From Nostoc sp. S13 (GTDB taxonomy: Bacteria; Cyanobacteriota; Cyanobacteriia; Cyanobacteriales; Nostocaceae), in NCBI RefSeq assembly GCF_029379315.1, contig NZ_JAQYWQ010000057.1, forward strand, positions 1 to 41,465: a stretch of DNA of 41,465 nt, given 5' to 3'. Positions 26,939 to 36,635 of this stretch are shown one piece after another. The notes under the pieces were generated by a model. The model ran no database searches, was not told where the DNA came from, and saw only the letters and a list, made by a program, of their open reading frames with translations. The position numbers and the translations under genes were made by a program. Position 1 is the stretch's first letter, and every line of letters begins with the position of its first letter.

Positions 26939-27472
26939 TTGGCAAACACTTACTACCTTGCAACTAATGATTGGCTAAATATCAGCTTCAGGCTATGCCT
27001 AGCATTGCTTATTGGCGCAATTATCGGCTTAGAACGCCAAATTAGGCACAAACCAGCGGGTTTAAGAACTCATATACTTGTGAGCTTAGGTTCAGCTATG
27101 TTTACTCTGATAATTATGCAAACAGATGGGTCACAGTCCAGTCATGATGCACTCAGTCGCGTGATTCAGGGGATTGCAGCCGGTGTGGGATTTCTCGGTG
27201 CTGGAGAAATTGTACGCCAATCTTCCCAGCAAACGCAGCAACTTCAAATTCACGGGCTGACATCAGCAGCAGCTATTTGGGTTTCGGCTGCTTTAGGAAT
27301 TGCTGCTGGGTGTGGTTTGTGGCAGTTAGGATTAATTGGTGCTGTGCTGACTTTTTTAGTTCTTAACGTTTTTAAAAGGTTAGAAAAACGTGATTAGTCA
27401 AATCTTGATAACTAAGTCGGCAAGAAAATTTCAATGTATGTAGTTATAAAAATTCCTACTTATTTACTTAAG
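26830..27472. repeat. Direct repeats flanking the mgtC-like gene
   Basis: TAAGTCGGCAA(T/G)AAAATTTCAAT starts at 26830 and again at 27413. A second block, ATTCC(C/T)ACTTA.CTA.TTAAG, ends at 26936 and 27472. In the downstream copy the two blocks are adjacent (60 bp); upstream they are separated by about 45 extra bases. The gene lies exactly between the copies. Confidence 0.65.
26939..27397 (+). CDS. MgtC/SapB-family membrane protein
   Basis: This encodes 152 residues from a TTG start. It has four to five membrane spans and the MgtC motifs IGLERQIRHKPAGLRTHILVSLGSA (read in two parts: IGLERQIRHKP, AGLRTHILVSLGSA), GVGFLGAGEI and LTSAAAIWVSAALGIAAG. MgtC proteins in pathogens help growth at low Mg2+ and modulate ATP synthase; the role in cyanobacteria is less clear. 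It lacks the soluble C-terminal domain of longer members. There is no ATG or clear ribosome site, so the start is tentative. Repeats flank it on both sides. Confidence 0.82.
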   Translation: MANTYYLATNDWLNISFRLCLALLIGAIIGLERQIRHKPAGLRTHILVSLGSAMFTLIIMQTDGSQSSHDALSRVIQGIAAGVGFLGAGEIVRQSSQQTQQLQIHGLTSAAAIWVSAALGIAAGCGLWQLGLIGAVLTFLVLNVFKRLEKRD

Positions 27473-27489
27473 CCACAAGTGACAAATAA

Positions 27490-28611
27490 CTAATTTGGGA
27501 TTATTTCTCCTGCTTTCACAAACAGAATTTGGGAGGACTTCAACCACTGGGAATCAAAAGAACCCAAGTGAGTGGTAGTAATCAGGGTCTGAAAACGGTC
27601 TTGAATAGCATCAAGCAATTGATTTTGGCGGGATAGATCGAGTTCGGCAAGAACATCATCAAGTAATAGCAATGGTGGTTCTTTGACGACTTCTTCAATT
27701 AATTGTAATTCTGCTAATTTTAAGGCTAGAACCAGCGTTCGTTGTTGACCTTGAGAACCGTATTGACGAGCGGGTGTCTGGTTAATAGTTAATTCTATTT
27801 CATCTCGATGTGGGCCGACAAGGGTAGTGCCTTGGTGCATTTCCGCGATCGCTCGCTGCTGAATTTTTGCTAAAAAAGCTTGCTGCACTTCTTCTGGATG
27901 GTTATCCTCTAAAGGAATATTAGGCAGGTACTTGATTTGCAGAATTTCTGTACTGCCACTGATACTGGCGTGCCAAGCGGTAGCAATAGGAGCTAATCTT
28001 TGGATAGCGCGATCCCGTCGTCTAATTACCCTGGTTCCTGTGGTGGCTAACTGTGCATCCCACACCGCAAGTTCTGAGTGTAGAGAGGTTACATCCAATG
28101 TCTCTACATGACGTTTTAAAAAAGCATTGCGCTGGCGTAACACATGGTTATACTGCTGCAAAATGTGAGCATAAACTGGTTCGAGTTGAATTAAGAGTGT
28201 ATCTAACCAGTTGCGGCGACCTTCGGGGCCGCCGCGTACCAGTTCTAAATCCAAGCTAGAAAATTGGACTGCATTGAGAACGCCGAGAAAATCCATTTGA
28301 CGGCGGATAGATTCACCATTGAGAGCAACGCTACGGCGACCATTGCGGCGGAGGGTTAAAGTAAGGTCAGTAACGCCTGTTTGTCGCTCAAGAGTGGCAT
28401 TAATTTGGGCTATGGCTTCCCCTTCTTGAACCAAATCGCGATCGCGGGTGATTCGGTGCGATCGCAATGTCGCCAACAACTCCACCGCCTCCAACAAATT
28501 CGACTTTCCCTGAGCGTTATTACCTACCAAAATTGTTTTGGCAGCAGTAAACTCAACCTTTTGGTCTTGATAATTGCGAAATTGTCTCAGGTTTAGAGTT
28601 TTGAGGTACAT
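27490..28611 (-). CDS. recF: DNA replication and repair protein RecF
   Basis: This encodes 373 residues, normal for RecF. It is an SMC-like ABC ATPase that loads RecA at gapped DNA through RecFOR. The Walker A motif is GNNAQGKS near residue 31, preceded by LRQFRNYQD; the signature region is [18 protein letters not shown]; Walker B is [12 protein letters not shown]. The order and spacing are complete and no lesion is seen. It is not in a dnaA-dnaN-recF cluster, as is usual in cyanobacteria. Confidence 0.95.
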   Translation of the reverse strand: MYLKTLNLRQFRNYQDQKVEFTAAKTILVGNNAQGKSNLLEAVELLATLRSHRITRDRDLVQEGEAIAQINATLERQTGVTDLTLTLRRNGRRSVALNGESIRRQMDFLGVLNAVQFSSLDLELVRGGPEGRRNWLDTLLIQLEPVYAHILQQYNHVLRQRNAFLKRHVETLDVTSLHSELAVWDAQLATTGTRVIRRRDRAIQRLAPIATAWHASISGSTEILQIKYLPNIPLEDNHPEEVQQAFLAKIQQRAIAEMHQGTTLVGPHRDEIELTINQTPARQYGSQGQQRTLVLALKLAELQLIEEVVKEPPLLLLDDVLAELDLSRQNQLLDAIQDRFQTLITTTHLGSFDSQWLKSSQILFVKAGEIIPN

Positions 28612-28829
28612 AAGTCAATTTTGGATTTTAAATTTTAGATTTTGGATTGAAGATAATAGAACTAACCTTTTCAAGGTGGGTAAAAATTTTCAGAAATTGC
28701 TCTTTAATCTCTTTACTCTGTGTTCTCTGTGCCTAATAAGGTTAAATAAATTACTGTTAAACCGCAGAGAGCGCTGAGAGAAAAAAGGGATTTTACGAGT
28801 CAACTTGAAAGGGCTAGTTCTAGATAAAT

Positions 28830-28857
28830 CTAAAATCTAAAATCTAAAATCTAAAAT
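28830..28857. repeat. CTAAAAT heptamer, four copies
   Basis: Four exact tandem CTAAAAT units end eight bases before the stop of the minus-strand ATPase gene. This is the same unit as at 23566-23600. The rest of 28612-28864 is AT-rich with further TTTTAGATTTT-type variants near 28620-28650. Confidence 0.85.
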
Positions 28858-28864
28858 TTCCTTT

Positions 28865-31723
28865 TCACACAGCCTTTTTGCCCATAATTCGCAGAAATAT
28901 CTTCTCCGCTTCAATCCACACAAACATTAAGGCACTGAAGCCAATACAAACCCCCAATTCTTGCAGATTCAGGTGGTGAGTACCAAAGAAATCTCGCAGG
29001 GGTGGGACGTAAACTAGCATCAACTGCAAAATCGTGGTGACGACAACCGCCGCTAGTACAAAGATATTAGAGAAGGGATTCATCTCGATGGTCAGTCGGT
29101 TGTTGGAGCGAATGGCGATCGCATGACCCATTTGGGCAATACACAAGGTAGTAAATACCATTGTTTTCCAAGCATCGCGATCGCCCTGATATTCTGGGGC
29201 ATGGGTATGTTGATAAGCCCACCACATCAAGGTAATGGTGATAATCGCAAATATTATCCCAATGCGAATCATATAAGAACCCAATCCCCGAGCGAAAATA
29301 CTTTCGCGGGGGCTAAAAGGCGGACGTTGCATTACATCGGGTTCTGGGGGTTCCACAGCTAATGCCAAAGCTGGTAAACCGTCTGTCACCAAATTCATCC
29401 AGAGAATTTGTAAAGGCGTAAGAGGAACGCCTCCTAAACCAATTAAGGGTGCGGCGGCAATTGTGAGAACTTCACCAATGTTACTGCCCAGGATGTATTT
29501 AATAAAGCGGCGGATATTGGTGTAAACAACTCTTCCTTCCTTGGTGGCGCTGACAATGGTGGCGAAGTTATCATCAAGTAACACCATGTCACTGGCTTCT
29601 TTACTGACATCAGTGCCAGTAATCCCCATCGCAATCCCGATGTCAGCTTGTTTGAGGGCTGGAGCATCATTGACACCATCGCCTGTCATCGCCACAAATC
29701 GGCCTCGGCGTTGCAGTGCTTGGACAATTCGCAGTTTGTGTTCTGGGGAAACCCTGGCATAGATACTCACCAGGTCAACGTTTTGCTCTAATTCCTGCTC
29801 AGTCATCCGTTGCAATTCTTGACCTGTGAGGACGCGTGCTCCTTCCTCAGCAATTCCCAAATCGGTAGCGATCGCTCGTGCTGTTAGTTGGTGGTCGCCA
29901 GTAATCATTACTGGGCGAATGCCTGCATTCCGACACTCTTGGACTGCTGCCCTTACCTCTGGGCGTGGCGCATCTAGCATTCCGACTAATCCCAGCCATA
30001 CCAAGCCTTGCTCGGATGTCTCATCTGAACCTTCCGGTGGGATCTGTGTCAGGGGTTTGTAGGCAAAACCTAACACCCGCAAACCTTTACTCGCCATTTG
30101 GTCATTGTCTGCCAAAATTTTCTGGCGTTGTTGTTCGGTTAAAGTAGCCGTGTCATTACCCAAATGAATCTGAGCCGAACGTGCCAAGATTAACTCTGGA
30201 GAACCTTTGGTAAACATTAAGTAAGGTTCAGATTGTAATAAACTGGCGATCGCTGGGTCAACGCCTCTCGAAGATGCTTCACCTGTGGCGACTTGCTGCA
30301 CCTGAAAAATCACGCTCATCCGCTTGCGTTCCGAGGAAAAGGGAAACTCCCTAACTCTGGGTAACTTACTGTTCCACTGGTCTTTTTCGATTCCAGCTTT
30401 TCCCGCCAGTGTTAACAATGCCCCCTCTGTGGGATCTCCCAAAATCGCCCATTCACCTTGTTCTTTTTGCAAGACTGAATCATTACAAACGGCACAGGCG
30501 ACTGACAAAGCTGAGATTTCTGGAGACTCCTCCAGAGAAATTTTTTGACCATTTAACTGAAAATCCCCTGTGGGAGCATAACCTTCGCCAGTGACGCGAA
30601 AAGTTTTGTTATTTGTGGAAACCGATTGCACCACCATTTTATTTTGAGTCAGTGTACCGGTTTTATCAGAACAGATGGTAGTTACAGAACCCAATGTTTC
30701 CACTGCTGGCAGTTTGCGAATCAAGGCATTGTGGCGTACCATTCGCTGGGTTCCCAGTGCCAGAGTGACGGTAATTACAGCTGGTAAACCTTCTGGCACC
30801 ACAGCAACCGCCATACTCAAGGATACTTCCAAGAGTTCTTGGATGTTTTTAAAACCTCCATCCTTAATCACACCGCCGACGACGACGATCGCCACGAGAA
30901 TTAAAGAACCCGTAACCAGGACATTACCGAGTTGAGTCATCCGTTGCTGTAAAGGCGTAGGCTCACTTTCTACCGCCTGCAACATCGCAGCAATTTTACC
31001 CAGTTCTGTAGTCATTCCGGTGTTAGTCACCAGAACTTTGCCTCGTCCTTGGACTACTTCGGTTCCTTGAAAGACGACATTCAGGCGATCGCCTAAATCC
31101 GTTTCTTCAGGTAATTTTAGCGTTGCCTGTTTATTCACCGCTTCGGCTTCACCCGTCAGTGCCGACTCACGCACTTGTAAATTAGACTGTTCTATCAAGC
31201 GTCCATCTGCGGCTATCTGCATCCCAGCTTCCAGCAGCATCACATCTCCGGGTACTAGTTCCTTGGCTGCTAGCTCCACCAATCTAGTATCGCGGATGAC
31301 TCGCACCAAAGGAGAGGTGAGTTTTTTCAAGGCTGCCAGGGCTTTTTCGGCGCGGCTTTCTTGGACGTAGCCGAGTATGCCATTCAGGATGACAATTGCT
31401 AAGATGGCGATCGTATCTTTAAATGGCACTTCACCAGGCTTCAAGGTGCCCGTTCGCCAACCCCATAGGTCTATCAACCCAGAAATGAGAGCTACGCCAA
31501 TCAGCATCAACAACATAATGTTCTTGAACTGATCCAGCAGAATTTCCCAAGTACTACGGCCAGCAGTTTCTTCAAGTTCGTTGGGGCCGTATTTTTGCAA
31601 TCTCTGTTGAATTTCTTGAGGTGTTAAGCCACTGTCTGCATTACTATCTAGCAGGTCTAACGCTTTATCAACTTCTAAACTATGCCAAACGGCGGCACCT
31701 TCAGGCAGAGAATTAGCAGACAT
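28865..31723 (-). CDS. pacL: P-type Ca2+-transporting ATPase (P2A, PacL-like)
   Basis: This encodes about 952 residues. It is an ion pump that uses an aspartyl-phosphate cycle in the cytoplasmic membrane. In order it shows an N-terminal cation-ATPase domain ([13 protein letters not shown]), an actuator motif ([10 protein letters not shown]), the M4 ion site VPEGLPAVI, the phosphorylation site [11 protein letters not shown], a nucleotide domain (KGSPELIL), the hinge [12 protein letters not shown], and six C-terminal membrane segments. Motifs and length match SERCA/PacL-type Ca2+ pumps, though some close relatives move Mn2+ or Na+. I chose ATG 31723; a GTG at 31735 would add four residues, and neither has a clear ribosome site. 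Confidence 0.9.
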   Translation of the reverse strand: MSANSLPEGAAVWHSLEVDKALDLLDSNADSGLTPQEIQQRLQKYGPNELEETAGRSTWEILLDQFKNIMLLMLIGVALISGLIDLWGWRTGTLKPGEVPFKDTIAILAIVILNGILGYVQESRAEKALAALKKLTSPLVRVIRDTRLVELAAKELVPGDVMLLEAGMQIAADGRLIEQSNLQVRESALTGEAEAVNKQATLKLPEETDLGDRLNVVFQGTEVVQGRGKVLVTNTGMTTELGKIAAMLQAVESEPTPLQQRMTQLGNVLVTGSLILVAIVVVGGVIKDGGFKNIQELLEVSLSMAVAVVPEGLPAVITVTLALGTQRMVRHNALIRKLPAVETLGSVTTICSDKTGTLTQNKMVVQSVSTNNKTFRVTGEGYAPTGDFQLNGQKISLEESPEISALSVACAVCNDSVLQKEQGEWAILGDPTEGALLTLAGKAGIEKDQWNSKLPRVREFPFSSERKRMSVIFQVQQVATGEASSRGVDPAIASLLQSEPYLMFTKGSPELILARSAQIHLGNDTATLTEQQRQKILADNDQMASKGLRVLGFAYKPLTQIPPEGSDETSEQGLVWLGLVGMLDAPRPEVRAAVQECRNAGIRPVMITGDHQLTARAIATDLGIAEEGARVLTGQELQRMTEQELEQNVDLVSIYARVSPEHKLRIVQALQRRGRFVAMTGDGVNDAPALKQADIGIAMGITGTDVSKEASDMVLLDDNFATIVSATKEGRVVYTNIRRFIKYILGSNIGEVLTIAAAPLIGLGGVPLTPLQILWMNLVTDGLPALALAVEPPEPDVMQRPPFSPRESIFARGLGSYMIRIGIIFAIITITLMWWAYQHTHAPEYQGDRDAWKTMVFTTLCIAQMGHAIAIRSNNRLTIEMNPFSNIFVLAAVVVTTILQLMLVYVPPLRDFFGTHHLNLQELGVCIGFSALMFVWIEAEKIFLRIMGKKAV

Positions 31724-31735
31724 CGTGTAGGTCAC

Positions 31736-32193
31736 AGCAAATGGTTACAAAATTTGATCATAATTTAGTGATGGCTATAAAACCATCTTCTAAAGTTACA
31801 TTAAGGCGATCGCTTAGTTGGATGAATATAAATCTTATTCTTAAGATTTGTAAATTTATCCTTTTTTGAGATAGTGTTATTTCTCACGAAAGAGTTTTTT
31901 GAAACAGATTATACAGATAATTGTGAGTAATAGAGCTTTGAAGCTTTGTTTAAGACCATATGCCACAATTAATTTTAGGCTGCCATTGCTTTTATTTACA
32001 TCTAGTCAATAGCCAGGATGTATGGCACGATTGCATTTCTTTATTTTGAATTTTGCCCAAAGTTGAGTCAGTCACTTGTGTATTTATTCGCTCAAGCCAA
32101 CTGAGGTGCCAGTAGGGTTTACCGATCTAGCAAACTTCTCAAGCGGAATTTTTAATTTTGAATTGCCCAGCCTTGCTAAACAATTGAAGAAAT
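31736..32193. other. Divergent spacer, no gene seen
   Basis: This AT-rich region lies between the ATPase gene and the transglutaminase gene. It has one HIP1-like GGCGATCGCTT near 31804. No repeat array, RNA gene or convincing promoter could be placed. Confidence 0.4.
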
Positions 32194-33873
32194 ATGCTTA
32201 ATATGAGTTTTGCACTCCCCACTTTGACCACAAGCCAGATGTTTGGGCAAAAAACAATTCGACCGCTTACTGCTGCTTCCCTGTGTGGTATCACTTTCAT
32301 TAAAGATAGACTGATTGCCATTGATAGTATTAAAGGGCATCTACTGGAGATTGATCCCACGTCTGACAACAGCAAAATTCTCAATCCCCATCAAGTTAAA
32401 GAATTTACCGATGTCACTGGTCTAGCGGCGTGGTCAGATACCCTCTGGGTGAGCCGAGAAAATAGTGTTTACTTGTGCAAGCTCAATACTTTGGATCTGG
32501 AACATTTTGTAACATTGCCTTATGAGGCTGACGGCGTTGCTGTTTGGGAAACAACAGTTTATGTCAGCTCGCAAAGGCTGGGCTACATTCTGATTTTTGA
32601 CCGCGAAACACGAAAAGAGATTACCAGATTTTATGCTCCTGGGGTTGGGATAGAAAATTTGGCAGTTAGTGAAGAAATGCTGTGGATTTGCGATCGCACC
32701 GAACAATCAGTTTACGCGATGGATCGGGCGACAGGAGAACTTAAATTCAGTGTTCTGACACCCTTTGAATCTCCCACAGGCATAGCGATACATAAAAATG
32801 ACGAAACAGGCAAAGAAAGTATTTACGTCGCTTACGCTTCAGAGGAGGCTTATATTCGGGATAACCCAAATGCTGATCCGAGTTATGAGCTAACATTCCG
32901 CGATCGCACTTTTATTCACCCTCTGTATTATGATTACCAGCCAGATAACCGCTACGCCCTTTCTAATGGCTATCTGATTGAAATGTCCTATGCTGAGGAA
33001 ATCGCTCCCTTAGATGAGGTTAATTTACCTGAAGTAGAATGGCGCATCGCCCTACCATCCGAAACTGAGCGTCAAAAGGTGAAACACGTTGAACCCATTG
33101 GTATACCCTTTACCGAACAAGTGATCGAGGGGCAACGTGTAGCAGTCTTTAAATTTGATTCTCTTGCCCCAGGAGAACGGCATGTATTTGGCTGGAAAGC
33201 ACTTTTGGAAGTTCGAGGGATTAAGTATCGCATCACACCCAGAGATGTAGAAAATATCCCTGAACTGTCAAGAGAATTAGAAACACGCTACCTAGTGGAT
33301 GACGACGATTTAGCAATGGATACTACCATTGTTCGCCGTGCTGCCAGAGAAGCGATTGGTTCTGAAACCAATGTGTTGCGGAAAATGCACAGCATCCGCA
33401 ACTATGTCTATGATCAGTTATCTTACGGTATTAAACCTTACATTGACGCGCCAGATACAGTTTTAGAACGGGGCGTTGGTTCCTGTGGCGAATATGTCGG
33501 CGTTTTACTTGCCCTATCTCGTTTAAATGGTATCCCCTGTCGCACCGTAGGTAGGTATAAATGTCCTGCCCATAGTGACTTACAAGGTGTGCCGCTACAA
33601 CCCGACTTTAATCATGTTTGGCTGGAGTTCTACGTCCCGAATTTTGGCTGGTTGCCAATGGAATCAAATCCTGACGATGTGGGTGAAGGTGGGCCTTATC
33701 CGACGCGCTTTTTTATGGGCTTATGCTGGTATCACATTGAAATTGGCAAAGGTATCACCTTTGAAACTGTGACTAGTCAAGGTGCGCGGCTAACCAAAGA
33801 AGATATCCCCATCGGTGATTTGGCAATTAATCATATTCGGTTCACAATTCTTAAAGAATTGCCACCCTTTTGA
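32194..33873 (+). CDS. Propeller plus transglutaminase-like protease-fold protein
   Basis: This encodes 559 residues. The first 210 or so form repeated strands of beta-propeller type (LWVSRENSVYL, TVYVSSQRLGYILIFD, MLWICDRTEQSVYAMD). A middle linker of strands leads to a transglutaminase core at about 370-520. The catalytic Cys is C431 in GSCGEYVGVL and the His is H474 in NHVWLEFY; the third site reads GWLPMESNPDD, so E490 stands where Asp is usual. There is no signal peptide, so it should be cytoplasmic. Such cores act as proteases, deamidases or cross-linkers; substrate unknown. GAAG lies five bases before the ATG; MSFALP three codons on is an alternative start. Confidence 0.75.
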   Translation: MLNMSFALPTLTTSQMFGQKTIRPLTAASLCGITFIKDRLIAIDSIKGHLLEIDPTSDNSKILNPHQVKEFTDVTGLAAWSDTLWVSRENSVYLCKLNTLDLEHFVTLPYEADGVAVWETTVYVSSQRLGYILIFDRETRKEITRFYAPGVGIENLAVSEEMLWICDRTEQSVYAMDRATGELKFSVLTPFESPTGIAIHKNDETGKESIYVAYASEEAYIRDNPNADPSYELTFRDRTFIHPLYYDYQPDNRYALSNGYLIEMSYAEEIAPLDEVNLPEVEWRIALPSETERQKVKHVEPIGIPFTEQVIEGQRVAVFKFDSLAPGERHVFGWKALLEVRGIKYRITPRDVENIPELSRELETRYLVDDDDLAMDTTIVRRAAREAIGSETNVLRKMHSIRNYVYDQLSYGIKPYIDAPDTVLERGVGSCGEYVGVLLALSRLNGIPCRTVGRYKCPAHSDLQGVPLQPDFNHVWLEFYVPNFGWLPMESNPDDVGEGGPYPTRFFMGLCWYHIEIGKGITFETVTSQGARLTKEDIPIGDLAINHIRFTILKELPPF

Positions 33874-34036
33874 ATTTCTTCGATTTATCAAACACAATTC
33901 AGGAGTCAGGAGCCAGAATTCAGAATGAATTTTGTGCGACTGGTGGATGAATAAACCGCGTTTTTGCACCCCCACAAAACAAGAAAATTTGGTGGTCAAC
34001 TTTCGTAGTGGCGGGTCTGAATCCCCCACTGATTAT

Positions 34037-34077
34037 ATTCTGACTCCTGAATTCTGACTTCTGAATTCTTCTTCAAT
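34037..34077 (+). repeat. 41-nt heptamer array, inverted exact copy at 41415-41455
   Basis: The units run ATTCTGA, CTCCTGA, ATTCTGA, CTTCTGA, ATTCTTC, TTCAAT. The 41 nt are identical to the reverse complement of 41415-41455. The last bases include the stop codon of the small minus-strand gene. Confidence 0.9.
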
Positions 34078-34249
34078 TACCCAAATTATGCTTTTTAATT
34101 AGCTCCTGGTTTTCAGGCTTATTGAGCCAGTCTTCTAGAGCCTCAGCGATAGTATCGCTGAGGTTTTTTTCTTTGAGAGCTACCACAGCCCGAAACAATC
34201 GGTTTAACTCTGGAGAAACATAGCCCCGTAATTCCTTTTTTTCACTCAT
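34073..34249 (-). CDS. 58-residue RHH-like small protein
   Basis: The product begins MSEKKELRGYVSPELNRLF, continues RAVVALKEKNLSDTIAEALED and ends WLNKPENQELIKKHNLGN. A short strand with conserved VSPEL, then two helices with SDTIAEALEDWL, fits the ribbon-helix-helix (CopG/Arc) antitoxin or partition-type pattern. Its stop lies in the heptamer repeat, so the last few residues may be derived from the repeat. Part of the gene (34141-34163) is a perfect palindrome. A toxin-antitoxin pair starts 194 bp away on the other strand, but no direct partner is evident. Confidence 0.6.
   Translation of the reverse strand: MSEKKELRGYVSPELNRLFRAVVALKEKNLSDTIAEALEDWLNKPENQELIKKHNLGN
34141..34170 (+). terminator. 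Terminator-like palindrome inside the RHH-like gene
   Basis: CCTCAGCGATA, one G, TATCGCTGAGG is a perfect 11-bp inverted repeat followed by seven T on the plus strand. It would serve transcripts from the transglutaminase gene or the repeat region, although it lies within the minus-strand coding sequence. Confidence 0.45.
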
Positions 34250-34442
34250 CAACCTTGCACAGCGTACAACCGCTTAATTTTTGCATAGCTTTTTAGGCTA
34301 TGTTCATTTAGTGGTTTATCCTATTATCCGATTATCCTATTTCGGCGGTATGATTGAGAGTGTTGGAATGCGATCGCACCACCAACGCTACAGGCGATCG
34401 TCTGATGACATACATTAAATATAGTTAGCAGTTGGTAATTCC

Positions 34443-34646
34443 ATGAGTATTCGTCAAGAACTTCTAAGCGTGATTGAACGCCTAAATAATGAGCAGTTAT
34501 CAGCACTGCTAGATTTAGCTCTTTCTTTCAACAATGGCGAAAAACCGGTTAATCCTGCTGTTGAATCTCAGGCTTATCAGGATTGGGTAAGTTCTGAAAA
34601 TGATATTTACGACGAAGTATTTGCTGATGAACTTACAGCGCGGTGA
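34443..34646 (+). CDS. Probable antitoxin of a MazF/PemK-type pair
   Basis: This encodes 67 residues, acidic at the end (SSENDIYDEVFADELTAR), with helical N-terminal MSIRQELLSVIERLNNEQL that resembles short cyanobacterial antitoxins. Its 3' end overlaps the toxin gene by 20 bp, typical of co-translated toxin-antitoxin genes. No ribosome site is obvious. It should bind and neutralise the toxin and repress the operon, by analogy. Confidence 0.7.
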   Translation: MSIRQELLSVIERLNNEQLSALLDLALSFNNGEKPVNPAVESQAYQDWVSSENDIYDEVFADELTAR

Positions 34647-34980
34647 TGTTGTGTTGTGTCGAGTCCCCATGCCTTCAACCGGATTGGCACAGTTTAAAGT
34701 TCGCCCTGCTGTTGTAATTTCGGCAAATCAATTGAATCAAATTCTTGATGATTTGATGGTTGTGCCTTGTACTTCCAACACTAATCGCCCTTTAACTGTG
34801 ACGCAATACTTAATAACGGGCGATGAAATTGCCAGTGCAGGTATTAAAGTTGAGTCTGTAGTTCGCTGTGAGTCAATTTTTACATTAAATAAATCTATGA
34901 TTCTCAGAAAGCTGGGTTCTCTTTCCTCTGAGACAATTAATCAGGTGAATTTTTGTCCAATAGCGGCTTTGGAATTATAA
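34627..34980 (+). CDS. MazF/PemK-type endoribonuclease toxin
   Basis: This encodes 117 residues from ATG 34627. The opening MNLQRGDVVLCRVPMPSTG and KVRPAVVIS are the standard PemK/MazF start, and LMVVPCTSN with a Ser/Thr near the active site follows. MazF toxins cut mRNA at short motifs. I chose this ATG because the family begins at RGD; frames opening further upstream lie within the antitoxin gene. The product appears intact. Confidence 0.85.
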   Translation: MNLQRGDVVLCRVPMPSTGLAQFKVRPAVVISANQLNQILDDLMVVPCTSNTNRPLTVTQYLITGDEIASAGIKVESVVRCESIFTLNKSMILRKLGSLSSETINQVNFCPIAALEL

Positions 34981-35019
34981 ATCAATAGGCTTGGATTAGC
35001 GTCAAAAACCACTGGAAAT

Positions 35020-35063
35020 GTTGGGTTAGCCTGCGGAATGAAAGCTACGTTCTTCAACCCAAC
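35020..35063. repeat. GTTGGGTT inverted repeat
   Basis: GTTGGGTT (35020-35027) pairs with AACCCAAC (35056-35063) around a 28-nt interval containing AATGAAAGCTACGTTCTTC. It is a dispersed hairpin repeat of a kind common in Nostoc genomes. It lies 40 bp after the toxin gene. Confidence 0.6.
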
Positions 35064-35237
35064 CTACGATTATCCTTTACTTTCGCGCTAACACTACCTA
35101 CGATCGCTTTATAATTGCGATGTCTACGATGGTTACTGAGCTTGCCGCACCCCTACGGGGAAGCAAGCTACGCGCAGCGTCTCGTAGAGAAGTACGGGCT
35201 ATACGGTGACGCAGCTATGAAACAAATGCCTGAGTAC

Positions 35238-35867
35238 TTAGCCCAATTCTCTTGGTGGAGAGACGGTTTGGTTAGTTTGAGAAGATGGTTTATCCAAGAA
35301 GAAATTCCAGATTCTTTGCATAGCTATTATTAGAAAACCAATTACAATCACTCGTGCTACCACTGGTAAAGCTAGCGCCAGCACAGACAGTCCGATTGCG
35401 ATGACCAACTCAATGGTTGAGACAACTGGATTGGTTAATCCACCTGAAACGCCTGTAGAACTTATCCGCAATATATTCGTTAATCCCTGAGTTAATCCTG
35501 CGGTTCCACCACCAGCAATTAAAGCTAACGTCCATTGCGCCAATGGATTCATCTCTGGAGCAACAGATGCTGTTACGATTGTCCCGGTGATAAATGCCGC
35601 AGGTGTGGCAACAATATCCAGGAGATGATCTAACCAAGGAATGTAATAACCGATAATTTCCAGCAAACAAGCGACTGCAAATACAATAACAGCTTGAGGT
35701 GTTTCCAGCCAATCAAAGTTAGTGGGCAAATCTAAATGTCAAAAAACTGAAGCCACACTCAATGCTAGCAGTGGTACAAATACTCGAAAGCCAGCCGCCG
35801 CGCTCAAACTAATCCCCAGTAATAATTCAATAAATGTATTTAGATTGAACAAAGAATTTAAATCCAT
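35238..35867 (-). pseudogene. DUF4126 membrane protein gene with in-frame TGA at codon 43
   Basis: The frame opens at ATG 35867 (MDLNSLFNLNTFIELLLG, LSAAAGFRVFVPLLALSVASVF), meets TGA at 35741-35739, and continues unbroken as HLDLPTNFDWLETPQAVI through four membrane segments to 35238. The sense of the family across the stop is SVASVF-G-HLDLPTNFDW, so one G-to-T change (GGA to TGA) explains it. All 209 codons are otherwise intact. It could be a recent nonsense mutation, a sequencing error, or two products if a TTG start at 35729 is used. DUF4126 has no known function. Confidence 0.8.
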
Positions 35868-36180
35868 AGTAGGACTCAAGTTATACTCCTGGTGTTTTTT
35901 CCATCTTTGAGCTGAACGGAGTCACAACTCTAAGTTGTGATCCTAAGATAAGAAACTTGGCGAAAATATTTCATCTGACTATGTGTAGAATCAGTGAAAG
36001 CTCACCTCTGTCGATGGGCAATGCCATACCCCTACGATAAATCTATAATATCGCCCACCTGATAATTGTGATGTCTAGGACGGGCGTAGCTGCGGCACCA
36101 TCAACGCTACAGGTGATCGTCTCTTCCAAGATGAGGTATACTAAATACTCTTCTCTAAGTATTGAAAAAATTGTAGTTTA
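35868..36180. other. Spacer with an 8-bp palindrome
   Basis: TCACAACT/AGTTGTGA (35922-35929, 35933-35940) forms an inverted repeat 55 bp upstream of the DUF4126 start and could be an operator. The part at 36080-36125 holds a degenerate version of a block also found near 34375 (CCA.CAACGCTACAGG.GATCGTCT). No gene is seen. Confidence 0.4.
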
Positions 36181-36603
36181 TTACTCTAAGTGCTTAACAG
36201 GAATTGATACCAAGTTTCCCAAGCAATCAGCAACTTCTTTTCGATGACAGCGATTCGGGTTCATTTCAGCACACAACAGTAAAACATTACCCATTTGAGC
36301 AATTTGTGCAATTTCATGTAGAGCTTTATCTGCTTCTTCTTGATTTACTGGAATCCAATTTTCTTTACCAGATGTGTTGCCTAAAGCAGTTTTAGAAATA
36401 TACTCAATATTATTTAATTCACAGAATATTTTAATTTTGTCCCCGTACCATTTACGACTCCAAGCACGAGGAACCATTCTGACATCAACAACACATTCCA
36501 CATTAAACTTTAGTAGGTATTCTAAGAAGGCATCGTAGTCTTTGCGATTGCCATATCCAAAAGTAAGTATACATGTTGTTTTAGCAATATCTTTAATCTT
36601 CAT
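36181..36603 (-). CDS. DUF488-family protein
   Basis: This encodes 140 residues from ATG 36603, which has AGGA nine bases upstream; a TTG at 36633 is a weaker option. DUF488 signatures are present: ILTFGYGNR at the start, VVDVRMVPRAWSRKW in the middle, and VLLLCAEMNPNRCHRKEVAD near the end, with the Cys/His pair. The biochemical role of DUF488 is unknown. The gene follows an uncharacterised gene by 32 bp on the same strand, so they are probably co-transcribed. It is AT-richer than its neighbours by eye. Confidence 0.85.
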   Translation of the reverse strand: MKIKDIAKTTCILTFGYGNRKDYDAFLEYLLKFNVECVVDVRMVPRAWSRKWYGDKIKIFCELNNIEYISKTALGNTSGKENWIPVNQEEADKALHEIAQIAQMGNVLLLCAEMNPNRCHRKEVADCLGNLVSIPVKHLE

Positions 36604-36635
36604 TTTCAATTCCTGGAACCAATCAAGTTTCAATA

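Larger units (their letters stand above)
33874..34442. other. Spacer with inverted heptamer arrays and a small minus-strand gene
   Basis: A heptamer array lies on the minus strand at 33897-33926 and another on the plus strand at 34037-34077, facing each other around about 110 bp. The small gene 34073-34249 follows. The remaining part (34250-34442), between this gene and the antitoxin gene, contains two HIP1-related sites. Confidence 0.55.

Noticed and set aside
23566..28857. CTAAAAT arrays as a CRISPR array
   Set aside because: Units are direct 7-bp tandems without spacers; no cas genes occur in the window.
35115..35333. 72-codon open frame on the plus strand
   Set aside because: It begins in a common Nostoc repeat and ends antisense to the DUF4126 gene.
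35739..35741. TGA as selenocysteine in DUF4126
   Set aside because: Family residue at this place is Gly, and no downstream hairpin typical of a bacterial SECIS was evident.
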